Below are positions 8,353-16,731 of a stretch of 64,000 nucleotides of DNA, piece after piece. The stretch's first letter is position 1. Each line of letters opens with the position of its first letter. Origin of the DNA: CALAGB01 sp963713965 (GTDB lineage Bacteria; Chloroflexota; Chloroflexia; Thermomicrobiales; Thermomicrobiaceae); assembly GCA_963713965.1 (NCBI GenBank), contig OY970217.1, positions 2,976,001-3,040,000 on the forward strand, in the 5' to 3' direction. A program made the position numbers and the translations under genes. The notes under the pieces are model-generated. The model searched no databases, was not told the DNA's origin, and saw only the letters and a program-made list of their open reading frames with translations.

Positions 8353-9843
8353 CTAGCGGTGACGCCCCTTCGACTTCTTGCGGTTCTTCTTCTTGCGCGG
8401 CAGGCTAGTCGGTCGAGTAGGGGACGGTGCATGACCCGGCGTCGGCATACCGCCGCTCTGCATCATCGCTTCGAGATCGGCCGGGTTCATACCACCCAGT
8501 GGATTGCCGCTCAAAAGCCCCTTGAGGCGACCGCGTTTCGTTCCGCCGCCCATCTGACCAATCTGGTCCATCATCTTTTGCATCTGCTTGAACTGATTGA
8601 GCAACTGATTGACGTCGGCCTGCGTCGTACCGCTCCCTGACGCGATGCGCTTGCGACGACTCGGCTTGATGATCTCGGGATGACGACGCTCTTCAAACGT
8701 CATCGAATGGATCATCGCCTCAATGTGCTTGAACTCATCGTCGCCGACCTGCACGTTCTGCTGACGCACCGCCTGGCCGATGCCGGGGATCATCTCCAGA
8801 ATCTGGGAGAGCGGCCCCATGCGTTTGATCTGTTGGAGCTGGCTGAGGAAATCCTCCAGGTTGAAGTTGCCGGTGAGCATCTTCTCCTGAAGCTCCTGGC
8901 CCTCTTCTTCGGTGATCTCGCTCTGCGCCCGCTCGATCAGCGTGAGAACGTCGCCCATACCCAAGATTCGTGAGGCGAGCCGATCAGGGTAGAACGGCTC
9001 CAATGCGTCCACCCGCTCGCCGGTACCGATGAACTTGATCGGTACGCCGACGACGGAACGAATCGAGAGCGCGGCGCCACCGCGAGCGTCCCCATCCATC
9101 TTGGTCAGGATCAATCCGGTCAGTGCGAGGCGTCGATGGAACTCCTGCGCCACGCTGACCGCCTCTTGGCCGGTCATGGCGTCCGCAACCAGGAGGATCT
9201 CGGTCGGATTCACCGCTTTGGAGATATCTTCGAGCTCTTGCATCATGCGCTCGTCGATCTGCAGCCGACCGGCCGTATCGATGATCACCGGGCTATAGCC
9301 GTTGTCTTTTGCTTCCTTGATGGCGTTTTGAGCGATCTTGACCGGATTCTCTTTGGTTCCCTCGGCGAAGACGGGGATGTTGATCTGACCACCGAGCGTC
9401 TGCAGTTGATCGATGGCCGCCGGTCGATAGACGTCGGCCGCCACCAGCAGCGGCTTGCGTCCTTCTTTCTTCAGGTGACTGGCAAGCTTGGCGGCGTGCG
9501 TCGTTTTACCGGCACCATTCAGACCGACCAGCATCATGATGGTCGGAGGTGGAGACGCGGTCTCGAGCGGCACGCGATCAGACCCTAGAACTTTGATCAG
9601 CTCTTCGTTGACGATGGAGATGACCTGCTGCGCGGGGGTGAGTGCTTTCAGTACCTCTTCGCCCACGGCTCGCTCGCGAACCGCACTGACGAAGTCGCGA
9701 ACGACTTTGAAGTTGACGTCGGCCTCGAGAAGCGCGCGCCTGACTTCGCGCATGGCCTCATCGACGTCGGCCTCGGTCAGTCGTCCCTTTTTGCCAATCC
9801 GTTGAAAGACGTCGTTCAAGCGATCGCTGAGTGTCTCAAACAT
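8353..9843 (-). CDS. ffh: Signal recognition particle GTPase Ffh (SRP54)
   Basis: A 496-residue SRP54 homologue that binds signal sequences at the ribosome and targets nascent membrane proteins to FtsY. The N domain is residues 1-90. The G domain holds the P-loop GLNGAGKTT (near 108-116), DTAGRLQID and TKMDGDARGG. The C-terminal M domain is Met-rich (MMDQIGQMGGG, GMNPADLEAMMQSGGM), followed by a basic Lys/Arg tail ending RHR. The start ATG at 9843 lies 2 bases after the ftsY stop, with GAGGAGGG inside the end of ftsY, so translation is probably coupled. Slightly longer than the usual 440-450 residues because of the Met/Gly/Pro-rich end. Confidence 0.97.
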   Translation of the reverse strand: MFETLSDRLNDVFQRIGKKGRLTEADVDEAMREVRRALLEADVNFKVVRDFVSAVRERAVGEEVLKALTPAQQVISIVNEELIKVLGSDRVPLETASPPPTIMMLVGLNGAGKTTHAAKLASHLKKEGRKPLLVAADVYRPAAIDQLQTLGGQINIPVFAEGTKENPVKIAQNAIKEAKDNGYSPVIIDTAGRLQIDERMMQELEDISKAVNPTEILLVADAMTGQEAVSVAQEFHRRLALTGLILTKMDGDARGGAALSIRSVVGVPIKFIGTGERVDALEPFYPDRLASRILGMGDVLTLIERAQSEITEEEGQELQEKMLTGNFNLEDFLSQLQQIKRMGPLSQILEMIPGIGQAVRQQNVQVGDDEFKHIEAMIHSMTFEERRHPEIIKPSRRKRIASGSGTTQADVNQLLNQFKQMQKMMDQIGQMGGGTKRGRLKGLLSGNPLGGMNPADLEAMMQSGGMPTPGHAPSPTRPTSLPRKKKNRKKSKGRHR

Positions 9844-9845
9844 CG

Positions 9846-10838
9846 TTAGCCCTCCTCTTCTTCACCAAAGAAGAGCGCGTCAACGTACGTTTCGGGCTCG
9901 AATTCGGTCAGTTCGGTCACCTGCTCGCCCGTGCCGACGTAGCTGATCGGGATGCCGAGCTCGCGAGAAATGGCGAAGGCGATGCCTCCGCGTGCGGTGC
10001 CGTCGAGCTTGGCGATGGCGATGTCAGTGATGTCGACTGCTTCGGCGAACTTCTTCGCCTGAACGAGTCCGTTCTGTCCGGTGGTGGCATCAATGACGAG
10101 GAGCACCTCCTGAGGAGCCTCAGCCACGTGACGCTGGATCACCTTGCGAATCTTCTTCAGCTCTTCCATCAGGTTGTACTTGGTGTGCAATCGGCCCGCG
10201 GTGTCGATCAGCAGGATATCGGCATTGCGATTGTAAGCGGCCTGCATGCCATCAAAGATGACCGCACTCGGGTCGGCTCCCGCCTGATGCGAGATGACTG
10301 TGGTCTTGAGTCGCTCGCCCCACACCTGAAGCTGCTCGATGGCAGCCGCCCGGAAGGTGTCTCCTGCCACCAGCACCACGCTGCGCCCCTGATCTTGATG
10401 GAACTTGGCCAATTTGGCGATGGTGGTCGTCTTGCCGGTTCCGTTTACGCCGACGACCAGGATCGCGAAGGGAACACCGCGCTGGTAGATCTTGATTTTG
10501 CGATTGCGTGTCGCGTTCTTGAGCAGCGCGATCATCTCGATGCGCAGCGCTTCACGAGCGTCGGCTGGCTGGCGAATCTTCTCTCGATCGATGCGGTCGC
10601 GCAAATTTTGTAGGAGCTCTAGCGTCGTATCGACGCCGAGATCGGCCTGGATCAACAGCATCTCGAGATCTTCGAACAGGTCCTCGTTGATCTCGCTTCG
10701 TTCAAAAAGGGCACTGATGTCCTTGAAGATGCCGCGGCGAGACTTTTTGAGACCCGCATCGATTTTTGGTTCTGGTTCGGTCTGCCGGCGAAAGAGCCTG
10801 CCGAATACCACGATTTCATCCTCACTGCCGGAGGCCAT
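9846..10838 (-). CDS. ftsY: SRP receptor GTPase FtsY
   Basis: A 330-residue membrane-associated SRP receptor that pairs with Ffh to deliver ribosome-nascent chain complexes to the translocon. The N domain (about 30-100) is followed by P-loop GVNGTGKTT, then LIDTAGRLHTKYNLM, then AKLDGTARGG. The C-terminus is acidic (FGEEEEG). It lacks the long acidic A domain found in E. coli, like other compact FtsY proteins. I chose ATG 10838 because the SRP-receptor homology begins near there; the open frame reaches 11126 but its upstream part reads as non-coding and crosses a strong hairpin at 10858-10886. First gene of the ftsY-ffh pair. Confidence 0.95.
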   Translation of the reverse strand: MASGSEDEIVVFGRLFRRQTEPEPKIDAGLKKSRRGIFKDISALFERSEINEDLFEDLEMLLIQADLGVDTTLELLQNLRDRIDREKIRQPADAREALRIEMIALLKNATRNRKIKIYQRGVPFAILVVGVNGTGKTTTIAKLAKFHQDQGRSVVLVAGDTFRAAAIEQLQVWGERLKTTVISHQAGADPSAVIFDGMQAAYNRNADILLIDTAGRLHTKYNLMEELKKIRKVIQRHVAEAPQEVLLVIDATTGQNGLVQAKKFAEAVDITDIAIAKLDGTARGGIAFAISRELGIPISYVGTGEQVTELTEFEPETYVDALFFGEEEEG

Positions 10839-10857
10839 TTGTTTCTGACAATAGAAT

Positions 10858-10886
10858 CGCCGCGCCGGAAAGGGCACGGCGCGGCG
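10858..10886 (-). promoter_or_regulatory. Perfect 10-bp hairpin just upstream of ftsY
   Basis: CGCCGCGCCG (10858-10867) is the exact reverse complement of CGGCGCGGCG (10877-10886), with a 9-base loop. It ends only 20 bases before the ftsY start and has no T-run, so it is more likely a leader structure affecting translation or mRNA stability than a terminator. Role inferred only from position. Confidence 0.45.
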
Positions 10887-11093
10887 CATTGAAAGTATAC
10901 ACAATGGGTCGTCAAACCCGCAGATTTGGCTGTCGCGCCGCGCCGAATCGATTGTAGCCAACTCCCCAAAGTCAGATCGGTCGGTGCCAAAGTTTGAGTC
11001 GACCGCGGTCAGGATTCGTACGAGCGGGGGATTGCGTACGGACTCCATATGCTCCATAGTAGCGGCAAGCGCGACAACTTGAAGGACCGACGA

Positions 11094-11837
11094 TTGGAAC
11101 AGGCTGAGCGGCGGCCCACCTATCAATCCAAACCGATGCGAGAAACACCGGTGGACGACCGTCCGCGGGAAAAACTACGCCTGCGCGGCCCGTCCGCGCT
11201 GACCGACGCAGAGCTCGTCGCCATCATCCTCAACACTGGGGTGCGCGGAGAGAGCGTGGTCGACGTTGCACGACGCCTGCTGGAGGAGTACGGCGGTCTG
11301 ACCGGATTGATGCGAGCAGATCTGGTTGACCTGCAGCGTTCTCATGGCCTGGGTGAGGCCAAGGCGGCCAAGCTCAAAGCCGCGATGGTGATGGCGCAGC
11401 GCTACAAAGAGGCGAACCCCACGGATCGCCCGCAGATTCAGACACCAGAGGACGTTTCTGCTCTTCTGGGGGTCGAGATGTCGGCGCTCGACCATGAAGA
11501 GCTACGTGTCGTCCTGCTCGATACCAAGAACCGGGTGTTGCGCACGGTGACGGTTTATCAGGGGAGTGTCAACAGCGCTCAGGTGCGCGTGGCGGAGGTC
11601 TTCAAGGATGCGCTCCGTCAAAACGCGCCCGGTGTCGTCGTGGTGCACAACCACCCGTCCGGCGATCCGACGCCTTCGGCGGCCGATGTCTCGTTGACGA
11701 CCGAAATCTGCCGGGCAGGCGAGATCCTCGGTGTCGACGTCATCGATCATCTGATCTTGGGACTCGGGCAGTTTCGCTCGTTACGCCGGCTCGGGCTGGG
11801 GTTCATCTCGCCAAAGGCTGAGAAGATTTCTCCGTGA
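11094..11837 (+). CDS. radC: RadC/YsxA-family JAB1-MPN domain protein
   Basis: A 247-residue RadC homologue. The N-terminal helix-hairpin-helix part (SALTDAELVAIILNTG, then LQRSHGLGEAKAAKLKAAM) is followed by the JAB1/MPN metalloprotease-like motif HNHPSGDPTPSAAD, which supplies two His and an Asp for zinc. RadC was named for DNA repair, but a repair role has been questioned and its activity is not established. I chose TTG 11094 because GAAGGA lies 7 bases upstream; the frame opens at 11049 and an ATG lies at 11136 or nearby. It is divergent from ftsY and appears monocistronic. Confidence 0.92.
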   Translation: MEQAERRPTYQSKPMRETPVDDRPREKLRLRGPSALTDAELVAIILNTGVRGESVVDVARRLLEEYGGLTGLMRADLVDLQRSHGLGEAKAAKLKAAMVMAQRYKEANPTDRPQIQTPEDVSALLGVEMSALDHEELRVVLLDTKNRVLRTVTVYQGSVNSAQVRVAEVFKDALRQNAPGVVVVHNHPSGDPTPSAADVSLTTEICRAGEILGVDVIDHLILGLGQFRSLRRLGLGFISPKAEKISP

Positions 11838-11934
11838 CGATTGGTTCGTCCAGCCGTTCAGGATCGGTTTTCACAAAGTGGGGGAGGTGGGAGACTGAGA
11901 ACGGGGTGACGACGGATATTTCTCGCGTACTCCG

Positions 11935-11963
11935 TTGACGTTTGCGCGTACGGACTATACACT
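11935..11963 (+). promoter_or_regulatory. Candidate promoter for the DUF4870-like gene
   Basis: TTGACG (11935-11940), a 17-base spacer, then TACACT (11958-11963); an overlapping TATACA at 11956 gives a 15-base spacer. It lies about 95 bases before the start at 12063. Confidence 0.5.
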
Positions 11964-12062
11964 TCGCCAGACGTAACCCATTTCGGAACTTCAGCGCGCG
12001 ATCTTGTATCTGGTTTGCCAGGTGGCAAATCAGTGTGCATCGGACTTATCGAATTGGGGGAG

Positions 12063-12438
12063 ATGATGCAGGGTATCTATGCGGGTGTCCAACCACAGTC
12101 GGAGAATGACAAGCTCATCTCCGCGATCGGCTACATATTCCTTCTAATCGTGCCGATCATTGTGCTCGTCACGACGATGAAAGACAGCCGATTTTAACAA
12201 AATTCATGCCTACCAGGGGCTGGTTTTCTTCGGCGTAGCGGTCGCCTATTACATCCTCTACACGTGTGCCTACGTTGCGATCACGTCGGTCGTGGGGTTG
12301 CTTGCGTGCGTCCTTTGGATCGGATACTTCGTCCCGTTCGTGGCTGGACTCTACCTCGCGTTCCGTGTCTATACCGCGAAGCAGGTTGAGTTCCCCTTGC
12401 TGACACAGGCCGCGGCCGCCGTCTTCAAGGACATGTAG
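12063..12438 (+). pseudogene. DUF4870/Tic20-like small membrane protein, frameshifted
   Basis: Read as two frames joined near 12192-12195, this gives a coherent protein of about 124 residues. The first part has ENDKLISAIGYIFLLIVPIIVLVTT and ends at a TAA at 12195-12197. The second frame continues NKIHAYQGLVFFGVAV with two more membrane segments and ends KDM. The KDSRF-HAYQG junction is the conserved heart of DUF4870-like proteins. Removing one T from the TTTT run restores it. A ribosome site GGGGGAG precedes ATG 12063/12066, a promoter candidate lies upstream and a strong terminator follows, so the locus otherwise looks intact. A homopolymer error is the simplest explanation. The family's role is unknown. 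Confidence 0.75.
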
Positions 12439-12460
12439 CCGCACGGCGAACGCATGGGCA

Positions 12461-12495
12461 TCCCGAGGGCCGCCACGGCTCAATGGCCCTCGGGA
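12461..12495 (+). terminator. Rho-independent terminator after the DUF4870-like gene
   Basis: TCCCGAGGGCC (12461-12471) and GGCCCTCGGGA (12485-12495) form a perfect 11-bp stem with a 13-base loop, followed by TTCTTG. It lies 23 bases after the corrected stop and between convergent genes, so it could serve both. Confidence 0.7.
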
Positions 12496-12541
12496 TTCTT
12501 GCGCCGAAAACACCTGACTACCGCCCCACAAACGAGTGAAC

Positions 12542-13213
12542 TCACCCTGCTGGATGCGGCTCGTGCACTTCAGACGCCGTCACATTCAGTCGCACATGGT
12601 CGGTACCGACCGTCTCGATCCATTTAGCGGGAATGTCCACGTCATGATGGAGAATCAGGCCAGCACGTACTACGAATCCGGTAATCGATCCATCCGGCCC
12701 GTAGCTGACCTCGCCGACATGTCCGATGGTTTTCCCGTCGCTCGCTACGACCGCCGTTCCGGAATCGATAACCACGTCCGCAATGTTGATATTCGTCCGA
12801 ACCTCGGTTTCCGGCGGAATCACCGGTGCCGCCCCAAAAAATGGCTCGTTCCGGTTGTATCCAAGCGCGTCAAACCCTGTCCCGAAGTAGACAGCTGGTG
12901 AACCAGTTCCGGAGCCGACCCACGCGTCAGGCATCAAAGCGAGATCATGCTGCTCGGCTACGACGAATTCTCGTTCAAAGAATTCCGGCTGCTTCTTTAT
13001 CTCGTCGACCGTTAGCGAGAGGGAGACGGTCCCTTCGTCATCGACGTGATCGACGGATTGTCTGTCGATAAGACGGTCGTGCTCCAGAAAGTGACCGGAG
13101 CGGATAACCATGTGGTCGATGTCGCGCGTGGTGTAGTTGAGCACGAAGGCATCAACGAAGCCGACGTGCCGGCCATCCGCGCTGACGACTTTGTTCCCAA
13201 GTTTCAGTTCCAT
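12542..13213 (-). CDS. Protein with two PRC-barrel domains
   Basis: A 223-residue soluble protein with two PRC-barrel-like beta modules. The first is residues 1-90 (LGNKVVSADGRHVGFVDAFVL, then DHMVIRSG). The second is about 140-215 (INIADVVIDSGTAVVASDGKTIGHVGEVSYGPDGSITGFVVRAGL). PRC barrels occur in RimM and photosynthetic reaction centre H subunits and commonly act as binding or adaptor modules; stand-alone bacterial copies are often stress-linked. A specific role cannot be read from sequence. The start ATG has AGGAG about 8 bases upstream. It is transcribed alone, converging with the DUF4870-like gene. Confidence 0.82.
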   Translation of the reverse strand: MELKLGNKVVSADGRHVGFVDAFVLNYTTRDIDHMVIRSGHFLEHDRLIDRQSVDHVDDEGTVSLSLTVDEIKKQPEFFEREFVVAEQHDLALMPDAWVGSGTGSPAVYFGTGFDALGYNRNEPFFGAAPVIPPETEVRTNINIADVVIDSGTAVVASDGKTIGHVGEVSYGPDGSITGFVVRAGLILHHDVDIPAKWIETVGTDHVRLNVTASEVHEPHPAG

Positions 13214-13386
13214 GGGGGGACTCCTTGGCCTGCGTTCGACCGCCCGGGTCCAAACGCCCGGTGGTCCTGTTCACTATCGAGTCTAGTGATGACAGCGTGA
13301 CAGGCGCAGTGGCAGATGGCAGCGCGGCGTTACAGTATCGTCTCATCGTCATGAGAGGCGGCAGGTAAGAGGTCGAAACACGACGA

Positions 13387-13411
13387 GGGCCGGTTCGTGA
13401 AAAACCGGCCC
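13387..13411 (-). terminator. Hairpin terminator after the amidase gene
   Basis: GGGCCGGTT (13387-13395) and AACCGGCCC (13403-13411) form a perfect 9-bp stem with a 7-base loop. It lies about 27 bases beyond the amidase stop on the minus strand. The downstream T content is modest. Confidence 0.6.
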
Positions 13412-13437
13412 GAAACTCATCTCGAATTGGATTCTTT

Positions 13438-15570
13438 CTAGGAGTCGGGCTTCAGCCACCCGCGGTCGATCAAGATCTCGCGACCCAGGTGGCCAAGCAG
13501 GTATTCGTACTGCGTGCCCTTGTTTTCCGGGTGATACTCGACGCGCACGCGTTCGAAATACTGGACGGTGTGGGTCTGACCGTCGGTCTTGCTCACTTCC
13601 TGGAACGGTTCGCTGATGGGATATCCGAACGACATCAGCCCACCATTTTTGTTCCAGTAGTCGCGGAATCCACCGCTGAGCGTGTGCCCAGTCTCAGAGT
13701 AGAAATTGTAGGCCGCGCTCTGTGTCGGCTGTGGAACCGGCTTGAACGGATCCTCGCTTATTCGATTGGCGGTCCGCTCTCGACCGAGCAATCCAAGCAG
13801 CACCTCGTATGGAGTTCCGGCGAACTCAGGGTGGTGTTCAAATCGTGCCCGTTCGAAATACTGCGTGTTGTACGTGTTGCCGTCGGTCGCCGACTCCTCC
13901 AGGAATGGCTCAGTCAGCGGGTACCCGAAGCGGAAGAGACCACCGCTCGCTCCCCAGTAGTTGTGGAAGACCGTCGGAACGTTGTGCTCGGTGACCGACT
14001 CGTACGTGAGCGACGGATCGCTGCTCTGTGGGCGTGGTTCGGTCGGCAACGGCAAGACCGTGATCTTCTGTTGGAAGACGTTTTGCTGCTGATAGCTGAT
14101 CCACTCCTGCACCATGCTGGCGTTCAATGTCCATTCGCCGGCAGAATTGAAGCGGAGCAGTCCCACGACAGTGGTCTTCTCACCAGCCTTGAGTGGTCCG
14201 GGGAAGCCCCAGCGGAACGGATTCGCCAGGCCTGTGTTGCCGACGAAGTCGATTCCGACGCGATACATCCCCTCGAGCTTCGGATAACCTTGTGTGTTGA
14301 AATCCTCGCCTTCAGTGTAGCTGTATCCCGGCACTGGACCTTGGGTATTGATGGTCGTGTTGCCGGTGTTCTGAACGACGAACTCGACACGCATTTCCGT
14401 CCCCGCGTAGACCGGGTTGGGCGTGAAAGCCACTGAGAGGATCTCCGCGCTCGAAGGTCCGATTTCCTGCGGAACGATGTAGATCGGTGTGTTCGTCCCC
14501 TTGCACCAGCCTCGCACATTGGGGAGGTCCTTGTAGGCCTCGTCACCCGGACACTCGGTCGAGAGGACGTCCCGGTGTCCGCAGATGTTGGGCACGTTGT
14601 CCTTGTCTATGAAAAAGCCGTAACCAGCGGCATCGACGTTCTTGGCGCGATCTTTGATCACTTTGACGAGCGAATCGAGCGTGACCTGCTCCACCGGGGT
14701 GGCGGAGAAGTCTCCGGTGAGCGCGATGCCAAGGCTCCCCCAGTTGTATTGCAGTGCGTGACCTCCGACAACAGCGGCACCGCCGTAGCGGCCTTCGTAG
14801 ACGTTGCCGTGCCAGTCGACCAGGAAGTTGTAGCCGATGTCGCCCCAGCCCTGCGTGATGGCGTGATAGTAATAGATGGCTCGGATTGTCGCGGCTGGGT
14901 CTGCCTCATGATTCTGTGTGACCGTATGATGCACGATCACCTTCTGGATCGGTCGATACTCAGGGGGCCAGATTTCCTTCCCGGAGGAGTCGAACCGAAG
15001 AGATTCGTCGGCTCCCCAGCTGGCACGCGGGATGATGAATCCGTCGATGAGATTCTGATCGGTGGCCATGTACTGCGCTGGTGCCGACGTGTCTACGCAG
15101 CCGAGATCAACCTCCCGCAGCACCGGAACCGCGCCGTCGTTGTTCGCGACGAGATCGACACGATATTGGACGTAGTTGCTCGAAGCGACCAGCGTGGGTG
15201 TTTCGAACTTGCGCGGGTCTTCCAATGAGCGGACATGGCTGTCGAGGTGCATCTCGATCCAGTCAGACCAGTTGTTGCCGTCTGTGCTGACGCGTACGGC
15301 GAAGTTCGCCGCCGCACCGGCTGGGAGATCACCGTGCCAGACGACTTCGACGCTGTTGAAGTTCTGGGAGGCCTGAAACACTGGCGATTGATAGGTTCCT
15401 TGTTTCGGAAAAACGCCACTTTCGACCCATGACATGCGGGTCATCTCGGCCGACGCGCCCGTTGAGAGCTTCACGTCGACGACGCTTATGAGGAGCAGAC
15501 CGCCCGCGATTTTGAGCAACCGACGACGATCCAGTCGCTCCGAGATCATCGCTTTGTTGATCGTTGACAC
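13438..15570 (-). CDS. Tat-exported N-acetylmuramoyl-L-alanine amidase/PGRP with Chloroflexota surface repeats
   Basis: A 710-residue predicted secreted peptidoglycan amidase. The leader has a twin-arginine motif (DRRRLLKIAGG, residues 14-24) and a hydrophobic stretch. The amidase_2/PGRP domain lies around 185-345. Its likely zinc ligands are the His of VIVHHTV (near 213), the His of CGHRDV (near 332) and the Cys of ECPGD (near 340); GYNFLVDWHGNVYEGR is characteristic of the fold. A beta-rich segment follows. The C-terminus has two ~65-residue repeats (near 535-600 and 635-700), each with GGL..FGYP..EPF, QYFER.R.E.HPE and LLG.LGRE, a pattern I associate with Chloroflexota exported proteins. 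GTG 15570 has AGGGGA five bases upstream, so I prefer it to the longer frame from 15687. Confidence 0.88.
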   Translation of the reverse strand: MSTINKAMISERLDRRRLLKIAGGLLLISVVDVKLSTGASAEMTRMSWVESGVFPKQGTYQSPVFQASQNFNSVEVVWHGDLPAGAAANFAVRVSTDGNNWSDWIEMHLDSHVRSLEDPRKFETPTLVASSNYVQYRVDLVANNDGAVPVLREVDLGCVDTSAPAQYMATDQNLIDGFIIPRASWGADESLRFDSSGKEIWPPEYRPIQKVIVHHTVTQNHEADPAATIRAIYYYHAITQGWGDIGYNFLVDWHGNVYEGRYGGAAVVGGHALQYNWGSLGIALTGDFSATPVEQVTLDSLVKVIKDRAKNVDAAGYGFFIDKDNVPNICGHRDVLSTECPGDEAYKDLPNVRGWCKGTNTPIYIVPQEIGPSSAEILSVAFTPNPVYAGTEMRVEFVVQNTGNTTINTQGPVPGYSYTEGEDFNTQGYPKLEGMYRVGIDFVGNTGLANPFRWGFPGPLKAGEKTTVVGLLRFNSAGEWTLNASMVQEWISYQQQNVFQQKITVLPLPTEPRPQSSDPSLTYESVTEHNVPTVFHNYWGASGGLFRFGYPLTEPFLEESATDGNTYNTQYFERARFEHHPEFAGTPYEVLLGLLGRERTANRISEDPFKPVPQPTQSAAYNFYSETGHTLSGGFRDYWNKNGGLMSFGYPISEPFQEVSKTDGQTHTVQYFERVRVEYHPENKGTQYEYLLGHLGREILIDRGWLKPDS

Positions 15571-15768
15571 TATCGTCCCCTGCGTCACGTTTTCCACGCT
15601 TTCGGACTCCGACGCGCGAGCCCAAACGTATCCATTGCTCAATTGTCCCCCGAGGCTAGTGTACGGCCATGCTGATCGTACATGCAATGAATCAAAGGTC
15701 CATGTCAGGGCCGACGATTCTGCTATAGTGAGGCGTATTGACCGAACCGATGTCTGAGCAGAGGGCTG

Positions 15769-16602
15769 ATGAGCGCCGTTTCGCGTTTATCGGGTGCAAC
15801 TATCTACGCGCGACGACCGGGCTGGGGAGTGGCATTTGCCGGTTTGCTGGCAGTGTCGGTCGCCGGGTTTTTTATTGCTCCGTGGTCAATCGAGGCTAAA
15901 TCAATCGCGATCCTGCATGGCCTCTGCGCTCAGCGCCCGAGCCATTCATTCTGGTTCGGGTCAGATCGGCTTCCGTTCGGTTCGCGGATGACCGGAATCT
16001 ATGGTGGCTTCCTCATCACACAGCTTTATCTGCTGGCGCGAGGACGATTCCGAGTCGGTGGTGTCCCTTCCGTGACTATACTGACAATCCTCTCCCTCTT
16101 CATCGTCGCAATGGGAATTGATGGCGTCAATTCGACCCTGGACGACGTGCAGCTCCTCACCATCTATCAACCGAACAACGTCCTGCGATTCGTGACGGGA
16201 GCGCTAACAGGTACAACGCTGGCGGTGTTCCTTTGGTTGCTCGCGATCAATATTTTGTGGCACGTAGACACACAGCGTCCCGAGAAGGTCGTGAGCGGCA
16301 TCGCGGACCTTGCGCTCATTGCCGTGCCAGTGACGCTCTTTGGGCTGCTGGTCACCAGCAGTTGGCTACCGGCCTATTCCGTCATCGCGATCTTCTTGCT
16401 TTGCGCCGCGTTGATCGTGATCTTCGAACTGACCATTTGTCTGCTGCTCCTCTTTCGTCGCCGGGAAAGTAGCGCCAGATCTTTGCGCGACTTGAGTTCG
16501 TCGGCAGTTGGCGCGATGGTCGCCGCCTACCTTTTCATATTCGCCATGGCCGGGCTCCGTTTTTTGATGGAAGCCACCACCCACGTCAAGCCGCTGAATT
16601 GA
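15769..16602 (+). CDS. DUF2085-like integral membrane protein
   Basis: A 277-residue membrane protein with about six to seven hydrophobic segments (near 20-40, 75-90, 100-118, 138-162, 178-198, 203-230, 248-268). After the first segment, HGLCAQRPSHSFWFGSDRLPFGSRMTGIYGG resembles, in short pieces, the DUF2085 signature of a Cys-His start, RSF, then a TGIY end; the usual second Cys pair (CARC) before TGIY is replaced by FGSR. Function of the family is unknown. The ATG at 15769 overlaps no other gene and is divergent from the amidase, with about 200 bases between the starts that probably hold both promoters. Confidence 0.65.
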   Translation: MSAVSRLSGATIYARRPGWGVAFAGLLAVSVAGFFIAPWSIEAKSIAILHGLCAQRPSHSFWFGSDRLPFGSRMTGIYGGFLITQLYLLARGRFRVGGVPSVTILTILSLFIVAMGIDGVNSTLDDVQLLTIYQPNNVLRFVTGALTGTTLAVFLWLLAINILWHVDTQRPEKVVSGIADLALIAVPVTLFGLLVTSSWLPAYSVIAIFLLCAALIVIFELTICLLLLFRRRESSARSLRDLSSSAVGAMVAAYLFIFAMAGLRFLMEATTHVKPLN

Positions 16603-16731
16603 TCGTCTCAGCCGCGATCAACAACTTCTTCATTGGCAGTCAGCCCCGTTAAGGACACAATAGCAACAATTGAGAAACGAATGGGAACGACCTCGACGCC
16701 GAAATGGCGTTGACACATGCGCGGAGCGTGA

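Noticed and set aside
10839..11126. Longer N-terminal extension of FtsY
   Set aside because: The extension crosses a strong hairpin and has no family similarity; the ATG at 10838 is where homology starts.
11858..12040. Minus-strand frame of 60 residues between radC and the DUF4870-like gene
   Set aside because: It runs across the promoter candidate and has no motif or ribosome site.
14575..15228. Plus-strand frames inside the amidase gene
   Set aside because: They are shadows of the minus-strand amidase, which has complete catalytic motifs.
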